A DNA stretch of 64,000 nucleotides from Dipteris shenzhenensis. Taxonomy: Eukaryota > Polypodiophyta > Polypodiopsida > Gleicheniales. Shown here piece by piece: positions 12,040 through 22,599 of this stretch. The notes below the pieces were generated by a model. The model ran no database searches and had not been told where the DNA came from. It saw nothing but the letters and a program-made list of their open reading frames with translations. The translations under genes were made by a program, and so were the position numbers. Where the stretch lies: NCBI GenBank assembly GCA_047967505.1, contig CM106538.1; one strand, 5' to 3'. Numbering within the stretch: the first letter of the stretch is position 1; every line of letters begins with the position of its first letter.

Positions 12040-12702
12040 TTTTAAAAGCCTACCATCAATGACAAGTACTATAGACAGCTCATCGAATCTCTTATATATC
12101 TGACTATCACACGACTAGATATTTGTTATGCAATAAGTTCACTTGCACAGTTTATGGCAAATCCAAAACAGTCTCACTGGAATATAGCCAAAAGAGTCTT
12201 GAGATACTTTAGAGGTACAAGATAGTTTGGAATAGAATACATAGAAGTCATCCAAGGTTGCATAGATACAGTGACAATGACTATACGGGAGATCATGAGA
12301 CTAGGAGATCCACACAAGGATATGCAGTTTTCCTCGGTCAAGGTGCTATATCATGGTTTTTAAACAAATGGCCAACTGTTTCTTGGTCTTCAATAGAAGC
12401 AGAATATAGAGCACTCACTACAGGTGCATGTGAAGCTATATGGCTCAGAAGACTATTGTCAGAAACATATTACTTTGATGAATCAAAGCCAATAACAATA
12501 TACTATGATAATCAATCGGCTCAAGTATTGGCCAAGAATCTAGTATATCACTCCAAGACAAAGCACATTGATGTCAAAGAGCACTTCATCAGAGAAAGAG
12601 TGTTACTTGGTGACATCATAGTACAACATTGTGATAGTAAAGGAAATGTTGCAAACATCTTTACCAAACCACTTGGCAAATATCTTTTTGAGAAGCACTG
12701 AG
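12040..12702 (+). pseudogene. Copia-B RT tail and RNase H
   Basis: Plus strand resumes with SLIYLTITRPDI-like sequence, then NPKQSHWNIAKRVLRYF-like sequence. The RNase H domain follows: NDYTGDHETRRSTQGYAVFL, SSIEAEYRALTTGACEAIWL, YYDNQSAQVLAKNLVYHSKT, KHIDVKEHFIRERVLLGDI, NVANIFTKPLGKYLFEKH. The stretch 12258-12701 is open, but the copy as a whole is broken upstream. Confidence 0.85.
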
Positions 12703-12840
12703 GAGCTCTTGGTTTGCTGCAAAGGAAGTACATTCCCATTCAAGGGGTGTGATGGGATGTAATGCTCAGTCCTTCTTCGATCCCCCAGAATCATCATCTT
12801 GAGGGAAGGCCTACTTCATGATGTTGATCTTGAGGGAACG

Positions 12841-12993
12841 TGTTGAGAAACCATCTCAACATCATGTGTTCAATATTGTGCATAGCACTAACACATAGAG
12901 TGCTATAAAATAAAGGGTTAGATGCCCTAACCCTAACCCTAAAAGGGTTTGTATATATTATATATTTTCAACGAAATCTACGGTATAGTTAGT
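12841..12993 (+). repeat. Partial 3' LTR of Copia-B with telomere-like motif
   Basis: Starts TGTTGAGA after a GA-rich polypurine tract (TTGAGGGAACG). It matches the Copia-C LTR through CCCTAACCCTAACCCTAAA, AGGGTTTGTATATATTAT and GTATAGTTAGTCAT, then diverges at about 12993. The distal LTR end is missing. Confidence 0.8.
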
Positions 12994-14494
12994 CATCAAA
13001 TTGTCAGACATGTGCATCTGGATCATTGCGAACTCTCCCCTGAAACTTGGTGTACTTCACGTTTACTATGCTACCATCATGACTGGATTGATCAGAGCAA
13101 CCAGAACAATTAGTACCTATGGAATTAGCCCTCTCTTGTCATCAGAGATGGCGGAGTGATGAACAAACCTTGCACCACTGATGAGACATGCCCTATTGTT
13201 GGTGAAGATGGCTCGCTCAGCACGCACCAACCCCATTCGAAAGAGACGAATGGCATCGTTCGCACTCATCTATCGGCTTACACTAAATAAGGTGCCCTCG
13301 CATGCTCTTGCAGGGTGCTCTAGTTCAAATTGGGCTTCATTAGGTCCCAGAATGCCCATGCTAGCATCTTGTGGAGTCTGCCAAACATCTCGCTCCACCC
13401 ATAATGCTCCATCGGTGGAGAGGGACCGATAGGCTAACGGGGCAGCCTCTTGTCACAACTAAGGGGTTCAAAGGTCCTTGCGACCTCATTCATATTTATG
13501 CTATGGGTTAATTCTACAATTTGATGGGTCAGACGGTCTCCTTCCACATGAAGCCACAAAATCTAACGAACTAATTCAATGTCAAAATGGTGATCATCAA
13601 ATAGGGCATGTTGTGGTCGTGTATTCTTTGCAAATAGTTCTTCGAGCACAACACTGATCTATTGTCACTTCTGGGTCACACGAGCTTGCAGGTAAGCCAC
13701 CACTGAAACCTCAAGTCGTGGTCATGTCACCTGCCATCCCGCCCGGCAATGTTGACACAAATGGTGCGCCATAAAGGTTGATGCACAACCCACATGTAGG
13801 AAACTAATGATTAGTTGTGGTGGCCAGTGTGTAATACCCTAAGCTATAGGCGCTATGGAAAGATAAACTGCATGCATACTCATGCACATGTGAATCATAC
13901 TCAGCACTTAGAAAGACAGGAAAGACACAATGTGTAATCCGAATATGTGAACCTGCATAGAATGATCAAGAGACACTTGGTCCCATGGATATACAAAATG
14001 GGGTCGCAATCATCGGTCGAAGGGTTGTGGGTACTTGCGCCTCTATGAATCTGTTGTAAGCCCATGATAACCCCACAAACTATTAATGCCTTAACATAAT
14101 GGGTCGAAGAGGGAGTGCAGGTTTCCCCGCACCTTGCTTCAAGGGTAGAAGACAACATCCTAATTGTATCAAAGAGCAATTTGTGTGGTTTTGCAATACC
14201 TCTGTGGCCCATACCTGGTGTGTTGATTAGTCTATCTTGGGTGTGCTTGGTCATTCACTTGGGGTATGGAAGGTCGCAATTGGGACTTCCAATTAAACAC
14301 ATGAAAAGGAGCACTTGCAACAAGCAAGTTTTGTGCTTGAGGAGGATGATAGTCTGCATGTGGAGGGAGCACACGTGCCAAGGAGTGTTGCAGCAATGAG
14401 TCATGTTTATGCAGGCCAAAGGGATAACAAGATAGTATAGTGGAGATCAAATTTGAGTAAAGATTTTCAAGAGAGGATTTAGAAGGCTCAGTGT
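12994..14494. other. Unassigned stretch
   Basis: Mixed-composition sequence richer in GC than its surroundings, with short open frames (13181-13432 on plus, 13901-14254 on minus). I cannot match these to a family. No repeats or RNA genes were recognised. It may be decayed transposon or gene-fragment DNA. Confidence 0.35.
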
Positions 14495-14827
14495 TTGAAT
14501 GTTGAAATTCTACAAGAGAAAAAAATTATTCCAAATGAAATGCATCTATTTCATGTGCGTACAGAGAGTTCTTTTGCTAAAGGCTTTACATACACAATGA
14601 CAATATTAGAGTTTCCACGATCATCTTGCAAGGACTTCATGCAACAAGATGCAAAGAAAGGGATGTACATTCTGTGCAAACACATCTACTTTGTCGTCAT
14701 GGATGTTTTGGGATTGAGTGACAAAGTGCATGAGTTCATGCACCAAGCTGCACTTACAAAGGTTGAATTGCTCCAGGCCTTGGCTTATCATCAAAGCCAA
14801 CCAAGTATTAGCAATGGACTTGGTTAA
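14495..14827 (+). pseudogene. SWIM-type zinc-finger protein fragment
   Basis: The 110-codon frame contains AKGFTYTMTILEFPRSSCKDF, then KGMYILCKHIYFVVMDVLGL and VHEFMHQAALTKVELLQAL. The pattern of a short Cys pair, then CKHI-[YF]-FV and a following helix, resembles the SWIM finger (CxC...CxH) of plant ZSWIM-like ubiquitin-ligase proteins. The first of the CxC cysteines appears replaced by Ser, so zinc binding is probably lost. No other domain (RING) is visible nearby, so I read it as a gene fragment or relic. Confidence 0.45.
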
Positions 14828-15527
14828 ATTTGGAGACCATAGAGGAGACATTTTGCAAAGCTGGTAGTAGGTATTTGGAATATGTGCATGGGTGTATTAG
14901 CAAATTTTTGGAGACTACTTCATAGAAGCCATACTATAGTTCTAATATATCCACTAAGGATGTTTCCAGTCCAATAAAGATGTGAGATAAATCTTTTGAT
15001 TTGCTTGTACATGTGCAAATCCCTTTGATCGGCTTCTTGTCCAAGTATGGTGCTTTTTGTCTGAGAGCAAAGATTTGTATACATGTAATAGGTAGGGCAA
15101 GAAACTATTGCTATTTACCTCTAGAGTTGCAAATTCATAGAGAATTTTTGGAAATGGTCAAGTTTTCCAAGCAAACATTTGTTATAATGAAGCAAGATAT
15201 ACATAAAAACTTACACCTGCTTTGCACCAAACCACTATCCACGAATAACGAAAGCGAGGTCCTTCCTAGGCAGGTGTAAACATGGCTATACTTTTTGCCC
15301 AAGAGAAAAGGGCTTGATATCAATGATTGCTACTTTTCAAAATTGATAAATGAACTCCAGTGCTAAATTTGAAAGTGTAGGCCCATTCGAACTTTGGTCT
15401 CAACTTTGGTCTCGCTCAAACGTAGTCGCTCAAATTCTGGTAATCCCTTGTAGATTCCATTTCTCCCATTTGGAAACACCCACTCAACCCTCTCATGGCC
15501 CTAACTACACATGAATGCATAAATTGA

Positions 15528-16060
15528 TTGAAGTGGTATTTGGGAGAATTTATTGAAGTTGTGTTTGGAATAATTGCACGGGTGTGGCAATTTATTGCAG
15601 GTCCCTTTTGCTCAAGGCACTTGCAATATGGCAGAACAACCAAGTTATACACTTTGTTATTATGGGCATACCGCACATCATTCAAAGTCACCATAGGTCT
15701 CACACCATTCAAATTGGCAATCAGGATGGAGGCTATCATGCCATTGGAATATGTTGTTCTGAGCCTCTGCATTGCAATCGAAGACAAGCTACTTTTGTAG
15801 GAGTCCATGGAGTTTTGACTTGATGGTCTGGAGAAGTTGGAGGAAGATAGGATGGAAAGTTACTACTTGAAATAGGTAGTGCAAGCACAAAGAAAGAGAC
15901 TTGATTGGACTTGGCATCAAATAATAAGTTCTTTAAGAAGGGACACTTGGTCCTACTCTTCAACATCTGCATGGGCCGCATGCAAGGAAGCTGAAGATGC
16001 AGTGGTCAAGACCCTTTTGGATCTTTGAGTATTGTGAATCGACTTCTTTCTACTTGGCGT
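15528..16060 (+). pseudogene. Ty3/gypsy integrase C-terminal remnant
   Basis: Encodes LLWAYRTSFKVTIGLTPFKL followed by MEAIMPLEYVVLSLCIA. This is the conserved end of the gypsy integrase core and its junction (typically LWAYRT..K..TG.TPF.L..G.EAV.P.E). Downstream frames keep an ELEEDRMESYYLK / AQRKR pattern like the usual coiled linker, with stops. No RT, RNase H or LTRs are visible nearby. Confidence 0.65.
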
Positions 16061-17515
16061 ATCTATAGGGATGGTGGGTATTACCGTTGCCAATGAACGG
16101 GTTCCAATTGCAAAGATATCACCATGAAGGCCACCTTAAATGCCCATTCCTAGTCACACGTGAGGTACTCATTCCTTGGATAGGGGTAGGTGCACAGAAT
16201 CCACTGGCGAGATTGTGCACTCCTTGTTGTGATGGTCACTTAACTGCTGGTGATATCTTGAGTTCAGCATCAGTCGCCATGCAGCTCTGAGCCCTAGAAT
16301 CAGCTAAGGATAGTTATACCCCTTGTTCACTCCGAAAACCTCACACTTGTGCTCGTCCATCTTCTTCCTCATATCCTCGGTTTCCTATTCCTTCCTCCAT
16401 CTCCTACTGAATCCTCCGTCCACTTGCAACCTCATGGGCATGGCACTAACACCATTTCTTATAGTAGCTATGCATTCATAACAAACACTCGTGATCTCAA
16501 AATTCCTTAGCAAGCATGTCATCTATACATTCTCTTGCGGCTTTAATCGATGGAGGTGGAATAAGTGGTAAATGGAATATTTTTGCCACCAATTCTTGAG
16601 AGACATACTAATCCATAGGTAGATATCCTCTCATTTTCACAAGAACATAAATTCATCGTCTGCATTAGGGTATCCTCCTCTAGCAATCTATTGCTTGATA
16701 GTCTATTATGCTAATTACCCATAGATAGGCTTGGTTTTGTGGTCCTTGATCATCTAAATAGAATTTGAAATCTAAAAAATGTGAGATTCCAAAGGGTAAC
16801 CATGAAGCTACCTATTCTACCCCACTAGCTTTGATTCAGTTGCTTCTTCTACTTTTTTTGCATTGCCATTACTTTATCCATCCTGATTGCAGGTTATGTG
16901 GAGAGATAAAAGAGACTATATGCTTAAGTGCCATCAATGTAGATACAGTATCATAAATCATTTTTGATGTAGACATTGATCTTTTGACTTCCATAGGAAT
17001 ATTTTCTATCTCCATTTGAGAAACTCTGATTGTGCCTCCCATGTTAATAGCTTGAAACTTTGAAGGGATACTTTTTGCACAATAAAGTTTAGGGTATGTG
17101 CCAAGAATATCTTAGACTCACACAAGTTTTGAGTAGCTTTAAATTCAAGTGATTGAACAATGATTTCCACACATGACAAGTGTTATTCATGCAACTACAA
17201 AGATCCTATATTATTTGTATTGCTTCTACTGCCTCAAGTACAGTTATCAACTAGTTGTTCACCATTCTTAACTAGTTGTTGACTATTTTTTACACTTTTG
17301 CATGGTGTTGTGAATCATCATAGTGCAGATAATGCTTACTTAAGAGAGAGAAGGACATGGAAAAAGGCAATTGACTGTCATCCCACACCTATTCCAATAG
17401 CCAGATTTAGACATCTAGTTATGTCGAGAGGGTGCAAGACGATTGGATGGTTTCTTTGTGTTGAGGTGTGGCTATCTTACATGAAAGAGAATTAGAGAAA
17501 TACCATAAAGTAGAT
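16061..17515. other. Unassigned stretch
   Basis: No protein family, LTR or clear repeat structure recognised. Small frames at 16087-16290, 16765-16956 and 17298-17495 show no family features. Confidence 0.35.
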
Positions 17516-17523
17516 GCACATAT

Positions 17524-17780
17524 CTTGTGGTGTGCACTACTAAGAAACCCAATGTATCATGTGTGTTCAAGGGGTACTTCAAAAACCCCTCAACTAAAAT
17601 TTTCCCCCCAATAAAAACACCCCTCTTTACTTATAAAATAAGCTTTTTTTTGTAAAGTTGAATTAAAATCCCCCTCATGTTATTGTAATCCAGTGAAATT
17701 TTTCCAAAAGATTGAATTAAAATACACCTCCTTTTGAATGCACATGGTACACTAAACTTTTATGAGGTGAACTCCTCGAG
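17524..17780 (+). mobile_element. MITE, 8-bp TSD family (subfamily B), diverged copy 2
   Basis: 257 bp flanked by a perfect 8-bp duplication GCACATAT (17516-17523 and 17781-17788). The ends are CTTGTGGTGTGCAC and (reverse complement) CTCGAGGAGTTCAC, degenerate versions of the subfamily B terminus. The interior shares the family layout: GTGTTCAAGG near one end, blocks of AAAACCCC and AATTAAAAT, then TTGAATGCACATGGTAC near the other. Non-coding. Confidence 0.72.
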
Positions 17781-17927
17781 GCACATATTGACCCCTAGAC
17801 CCACTACTCGACCTAGAGGTACTTTAATTTTTTAATATTTGTATGTTATATTGTATCAAAATATTATATCAATTGACATGAATAACACATAAGTGCTTGT
17901 GTTTGTCTTACATTGGCAGTATTCATG

Positions 17928-18132
17928 GCTACACAAGAAGGGATTCAAAATCACACTAAGGTACAAGAAAATTTCACACTTCTTGGGAGATCCTGAGCAC
18001 ATGATCTGGAGGTGTGAGGGACCAGGTGTTGATAATGTTGTTGCCATCTTGCGGGGAGCTAAACATGTGGATGATGATCCCATGGGAGATAAGAATGTAG
18101 CATTTAAGGAAACTCCTGAAGTAGTTGATTGA
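17928..18132 (+). pseudogene. Partial BED zinc-finger copy next to hAT remnant
   Basis: The frame contains YKKISHFLGDPEHMIWRCEG followed by VDNVVAILRG, matching the second half of a BED finger (HFLGDP...I..C). A more complete copy occurs about 400 bases downstream. It seems to be a partial duplicate or a second hAT N-terminus. Confidence 0.5.
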
Positions 18133-18370
18133 TAATTCATATCATGGACCCCATTTTTTAGAAATTGAGGTTATATGATGTTTGCATCAATGATCATGGA
18201 CTGTTTTAGTCTCGATATTGAAGTAATGTGCAAGTAAAGCGATGTAGTAAGACTTGGTTGCAATGAATCAAAAGTTGTTTTGAGAATTATTTCACATAAT
18301 GTATAGCATTTATACAGTAGACTATAGTTTTATTTTTTTCTAATGACTGGATGATAGATAGGTGTAAAGA

Positions 18371-20297
18371 TGCCTCCAAAAAAACATGGTCATGCACTAG
18401 ATGCACCAAAAACTTATGTTACTACAATTGAATATCCTAATAAGTGGAATTGTACAATATGTGGAAAATAGCTCATAGGATCAAGCACTAGGATTTGATC
18501 TCACTTCTTAGGAGACCCCAAAAATTTGATTGGGAAGTGTACTGACGGAGGCACTGAAGGGATCGTACGAAAACTAGGAGGAGGACAAAAAAGTGTTGAG
18601 CACATGATAGATAAGTTATTGTGCATGGAGAATCCCTAAGTGAGGCATCTATTGCTATAACTACATCTATTGACTTAGGTGCTTCCTCACAAGAGATTCC
18701 TATGGGCACTCTTGGTGCTTCAACCAAAACATCAAGATGTATGAATGCATCCACAGAGTAAGGACAATTTTAGAATGTCTCTTCAATATGCAAGACTATG
18801 ACCAAATATCCTTTGAAGCTTCTTTTAAACACAATGGGATGAAATATCCCAACAAGACATCTTTGAAGTGATATGTTGTATTGGATGTCCTTTGAATATG
18901 GTTCTAAGTCCCCATTGGAAAAATACAATGGCCTTTGTCGCAAGAGCAGGTGTTTCATTTACTATGCCATCTTACCACGTTGTGCGAGATGACATGTTGG
19001 ATAAGTACTATGATAAGATGAGAAGACATGCATTAGATTGTGTATGATGGCATGGATAAGACTATTTGCACCAATATGGATGGAAGAATGTGACAATGAG
19101 TCTTGTCACCTTCAAAGGTGAGGCACTCCATCTTTCAGTCGATACAAGTGGCCAAGCAAAGACAGGAGAGTATGTTGCTGAACAATGCCAAAAGGTAATT
19201 GAAGAGGTGGGGTGGAAAAATGTGATTCAAGTCACCACAAACAATGAAAATAAGTGTAGAAAAGCTGGAAAGATGATAAGTAAATATATCCACAATGATT
19301 TGGGCCTCACTATGCTCTTGTCATTGTCTCGACCTAGTACTCAAGGATTGGTACAAGAACTCCGAGACCGTGTTTTAAGATTCCCATTGATGAGGGCTGA
19401 AAGATGGTACTGTATTTTCTTAATCATGAAAGATTTTTTGGCATATTTAGAAACCACCAAGATCCATTGTATAGGATGGAACTTTTAAAGCCTAGTAAGA
19501 CACACTTTGGTATGAACTATATTGCATTAGAGTGCTTGTTAAAGTTGTAGGATGTTATTACCGAAATATTCTATAGTGCATAGGTAACATTGCGGATAGT
19601 TGAATATCACACGGCCAACTTTTGCATGGAGTATAATGAGCTCAAAAGTCAATCCATTTCCCCTAGCTTTTGGAAGAGGATTTTAGATGCAGTAGAGGTA
19701 ATGAAGCCCATTTGGAATGCCATTCATAAACTAGATGTCAAATGATCAAGTATAGGAAATGCCTACATGGCTTGATGGACTGTTGAACGTGAGGTACTAA
19801 AGGAAGGAGACGGCAAAATGAGAGCCATTACACGTTGGCCAAATGTCAACTACTAATGAATTTGTCTGTAAATGGTGGACTCAAGCTCACAACTCAATGC
19901 ACTATGCTAGTCATGTATTGGATGAGTCAATGGTGGGAATATCATCCTGAAACTAATGCAAAGACTATGAAAATTGGGCATGCATTGTTGGCTACTCTCT
20001 TTGAGGACAATAATGAGTATGTAGCAGCCATCAAGGAGTTATCATTCTTTAGAAACAAGGAAGGATTATTTACAAATGTCAAGATACAACAATTGGCAAA
20101 GAACATGACTACATGGAGATGGTTGGAAATTGTTAAGGCATTGACATCGCACTTGCAAACATTAGCCTTGAAATTTATCCCACAAAGTTGGTGGCTGAAA
20201 CTCTTCCTGGTCCTTTGCATGATGCTCCAGTACTAGAGGAGGTTGCTCAACCTGCAAAATCTAATGACAGTGAAAGTATTGATGCTGAAGCTTAATC
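18371..20297 (+). pseudogene. hAT transposase (BED + DUF659 type) pseudogene
   Basis: N-terminus: KWNCTICGK*LIGSSTRI*SHFLGDPKNLIGKC, a BED finger with two stops. A DUF659-like region follows (FTMPSYHVVRDDMLDKYY; WKNVTMSLVTFKGEALHLSV; VIEEVGWKNVIQVTTNNENK). The middle reads FWKRILDAVEVMKPIWNAIH. The C-terminal part has WWEYHPETNAKTMKIGHALL and an acidic end, stopping at 20297. The family cuts and pastes hAT elements via an RNase H-like fold. Stops near 18470, 18500, 19047 and 19740 and several frame changes make it non-functional. Terminal inverted repeats were not identified. Confidence 0.75.
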
Positions 20298-21724
20298 GAT
20301 ATTTACTACAATTTATATACTTTTACAGTCTTTTAATTAAGTTAAAAATCATGAGTTTTCTTTTTCATGCAAATTACAATATCGTTGCCATAGAGTTCAA
20401 TTTCAAAAAAATACATTGTCACACATTAAAGTGTTTTTTTTTTTTGGCAGAAAAAACATTCTGTATTAAGGAAAATTTAGTCTCAAATGAGACAATTACA
20501 ATGTAGCCATATACTCCTCAACTTTAAGGATTGAAACTCAAAATTTCCTTAGCACCATTGCGAGCGGTGAACCGCACGAACAGCCACAAAACCTTTTCAT
20601 TTAAGATAGGGGCAGTTACAGTTGTAGTGTAAAGTATGACCTCTTTACCTAATGTGAATTATATTACCATTCCCATAGAGTTTAGTTTTAAAAAAATACA
20701 TCGGCACATAGTAGAGTTACAAAAAACATCTCTTAAAAAGCAGGGCATCTCCTCAACCCATCCCTTAGGTTCGTACAGGCGGTGAACCACACAAATAACC
20801 ATAGTGATGGCAATTGTGTAGTAGCACCATGAAGAGGCCACACAAAAGGATGATAAGAATAATGGACCCAAAGCATGAGAGGAGGATTGCAAGCATGGTG
20901 AACAAATCTAAAAGTACACAAATCTGATGTTTAAAAATGCAACCCTAAACCACTTCATATACACTTAAACCAACTTTCAACTAACGTGATATGATGTATT
21001 AGAAGCACTTTTTGAGCAAGATTCTTGGCCTTGGGCCTCAAAGGTAGCTTGTGTATATGGTGTGTGTGAGGACAATGCCATATTGCATAAAACTGACAGA
21101 AGCCTAGCGGTAGCATAAAATTTATAGAAAATACCATGAAAACCATGAAATTGGTGTGTAGAATGAGGAGTTTCTATCCGAGTAGGCTTGAATGAAATAA
21201 CACAACATAATTAGCTACACATGAGCATGTTGAATGAAATGTAATTAGAAACACGTGAAGCATCCATTCCTAGTTCTCGAATGCGTAAGATGAAATTTTG
21301 AGCGGGCTTGAATAAAATAACATAGCACAATTAACAAAGATGGAATTGTGATTGCTGCTCATGCACATTATTTATTGAAGGTGGAGTTTTGATTGATGAA
21401 AAGAGCATGTAGGACTTAACATTTGCAAAATAGTGGACTTACATTGTGAAAGGACTTACATTGATGAAGTAAAATTTTGTACAACCCAAAGAGTTTCATT
21501 TCAAATCCAAAGTGTAGTAAAATCTTCATCTCTTCTGTGGGTTGCAAAGCCTCTTCTTCATTGGCCATGTGTGCATGGATTTTATTCAAAATTTAGTCCA
21601 TGGAGGCACATGCCTTGAGGTTGTCGTGCATAAATTTATTTTTGCAATCAAGCGAGGGTCTCACTACAATGTCATTCTTAGCGGTATTTTGACCATACTG
21701 ATCAGCATCATAAATTAATTTGGT
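20298..21724. other. Unassigned stretch before Copia-C
   Basis: AT-rich, no recognised gene. A diverged direct repeat is visible: 20380-20430 (CCATAGAGTTCAATTTCAAA) against 20668-20715 (CCATAGAGTTTAGTTTTAAA), each followed by a stretch ending in 'ACACAT/GCACAT...AGAG/AAAG'. The last bases (GATTT, 21725-21729) are the target duplication of Copia-C. Confidence 0.4.
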
Positions 21725-21729
21725 GATTT

Positions 21730-21986
21730 TGACAAAATATGAAGAGGGGAGAGGAGAAGAGTGGAGATGAGGAGAGAGGGCACAGCTAGAGAGCACACCA
21801 CAAATGACTAACTGTACACTAGATTTGGTTGAAAAAATAGAATATATACAAACCCTTTTAGGGTTAGGGTTAGGGGATCTAACCCTTTCCTTTATAGCAC
21901 TCTATTGGGTTAATGCTATGCACATATGATCACGTGATGGTGCTATGCACACATGATCACATGATGTTGAGCATGAACTCTCAAAC
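21730..21986 (-). repeat. 3' LTR of Copia-C
   Basis: Equal in length to the 5' LTR and differing by a few substitutions. On the minus strand it contains CCCTAACCCTAACCCTAAA next to AGGGTTTGTATATATTC. The inner end is slightly altered (GTTTGAGAG rather than TGTTGAGAG). Confidence 0.93.
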
Positions 21987-21998
21987 CCTTCCCTCAAG
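21987..21998 (-). promoter_or_regulatory. Polypurine tract of Copia-C
   Basis: Minus strand reads a purine run, CTTGAGGGAAGGGT, directly before the 3' LTR. Confidence 0.7.
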
Positions 21999-22143
21999 AT
22001 CAACATCATGAAATAGGCCTTCCCTCAAGATGATGATTCTGGGGAATCGAAGAAGAACTGAGTATTACATTCCATCACACCCCTTTAATGGGAATGTCCT
22101 TCCTCTGCATCAAACCAAGAGCTAGTCGGTGTTTCTCGAATAC

Positions 22144-22591
22144 CCGGGGGATTCACTTTTCATTAAAGGGGGACGCCACCTGCATGCATGGACTTGAAGA
22201 AAACCCCCTATTTAAGATCCACATAGGATGATAAAACACCCCTATTTAAGCTTATGAGATACCACCAAAATTCTATTATGTCCCCCCCTTTCCTTAAGTC
22301 TACGTTCTTTCTCAAGCATTTAGATTAGACAATAAGAAAATTTAGATTACTTTCCCTATGACTATTTAAAACCATACACAAAACCAAACTTGTTCGGACT
22401 AGTTACCCAAGGTAGCCTATACTATGTCCCCCACTCTTAAATATGGCGTGGCCCCCCTAACTTAAATTCAATATTGGGAAAAAATAAAAAGGGCCCTGAC
22501 CCCTAATGTATAAGCTTATGCCTCATTTCAAAAAAACCCCCTATTGTACACTCACGTGATATCATAAGTTTCCCCCTGTGAATCCCCCGGG
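22144..22591 (+). mobile_element. MITE, 8-bp TSD family (subfamily A), 448 bp
   Basis: Perfect 14-bp terminal inverted repeats CCCGGGGGATTCAC (22144-22157 and complement 22578-22591). A perfect 8-bp duplication CTCGAATA flanks it (22136-22143, 22592-22599). Near the right end it carries ATATCACGTGAGTGT, a motif shared with subfamily B ends. Non-coding, rich in runs of CCCC and AAAA. It is inserted in the C-terminal codons of Copia-C RNase H. The 8-bp duplication points to hAT-type mobilisation. Confidence 0.92.
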
Positions 22592-22599
22592 CTCGAATA

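Larger units (their letters stand above)
8746..12993 (+). mobile_element. Copia-B: degraded copia element with internal inversion
   Basis: Same family as Copia-C (21730-29234), in the opposite orientation. On the plus strand: gag (8746-9580), protease (interrupted by a MITE at 9590-9833) and integrase (to about 10785). The RT-encoding part, about 10786-12030, is on the minus strand, and plus-strand RNase H resumes at about 12040. A partial LTR at 12841-12993 begins TGTTGAGA like the Copia-C LTR. The 5' LTR and gag start are missing. Multiple stops make it inactive. Confidence 0.85.
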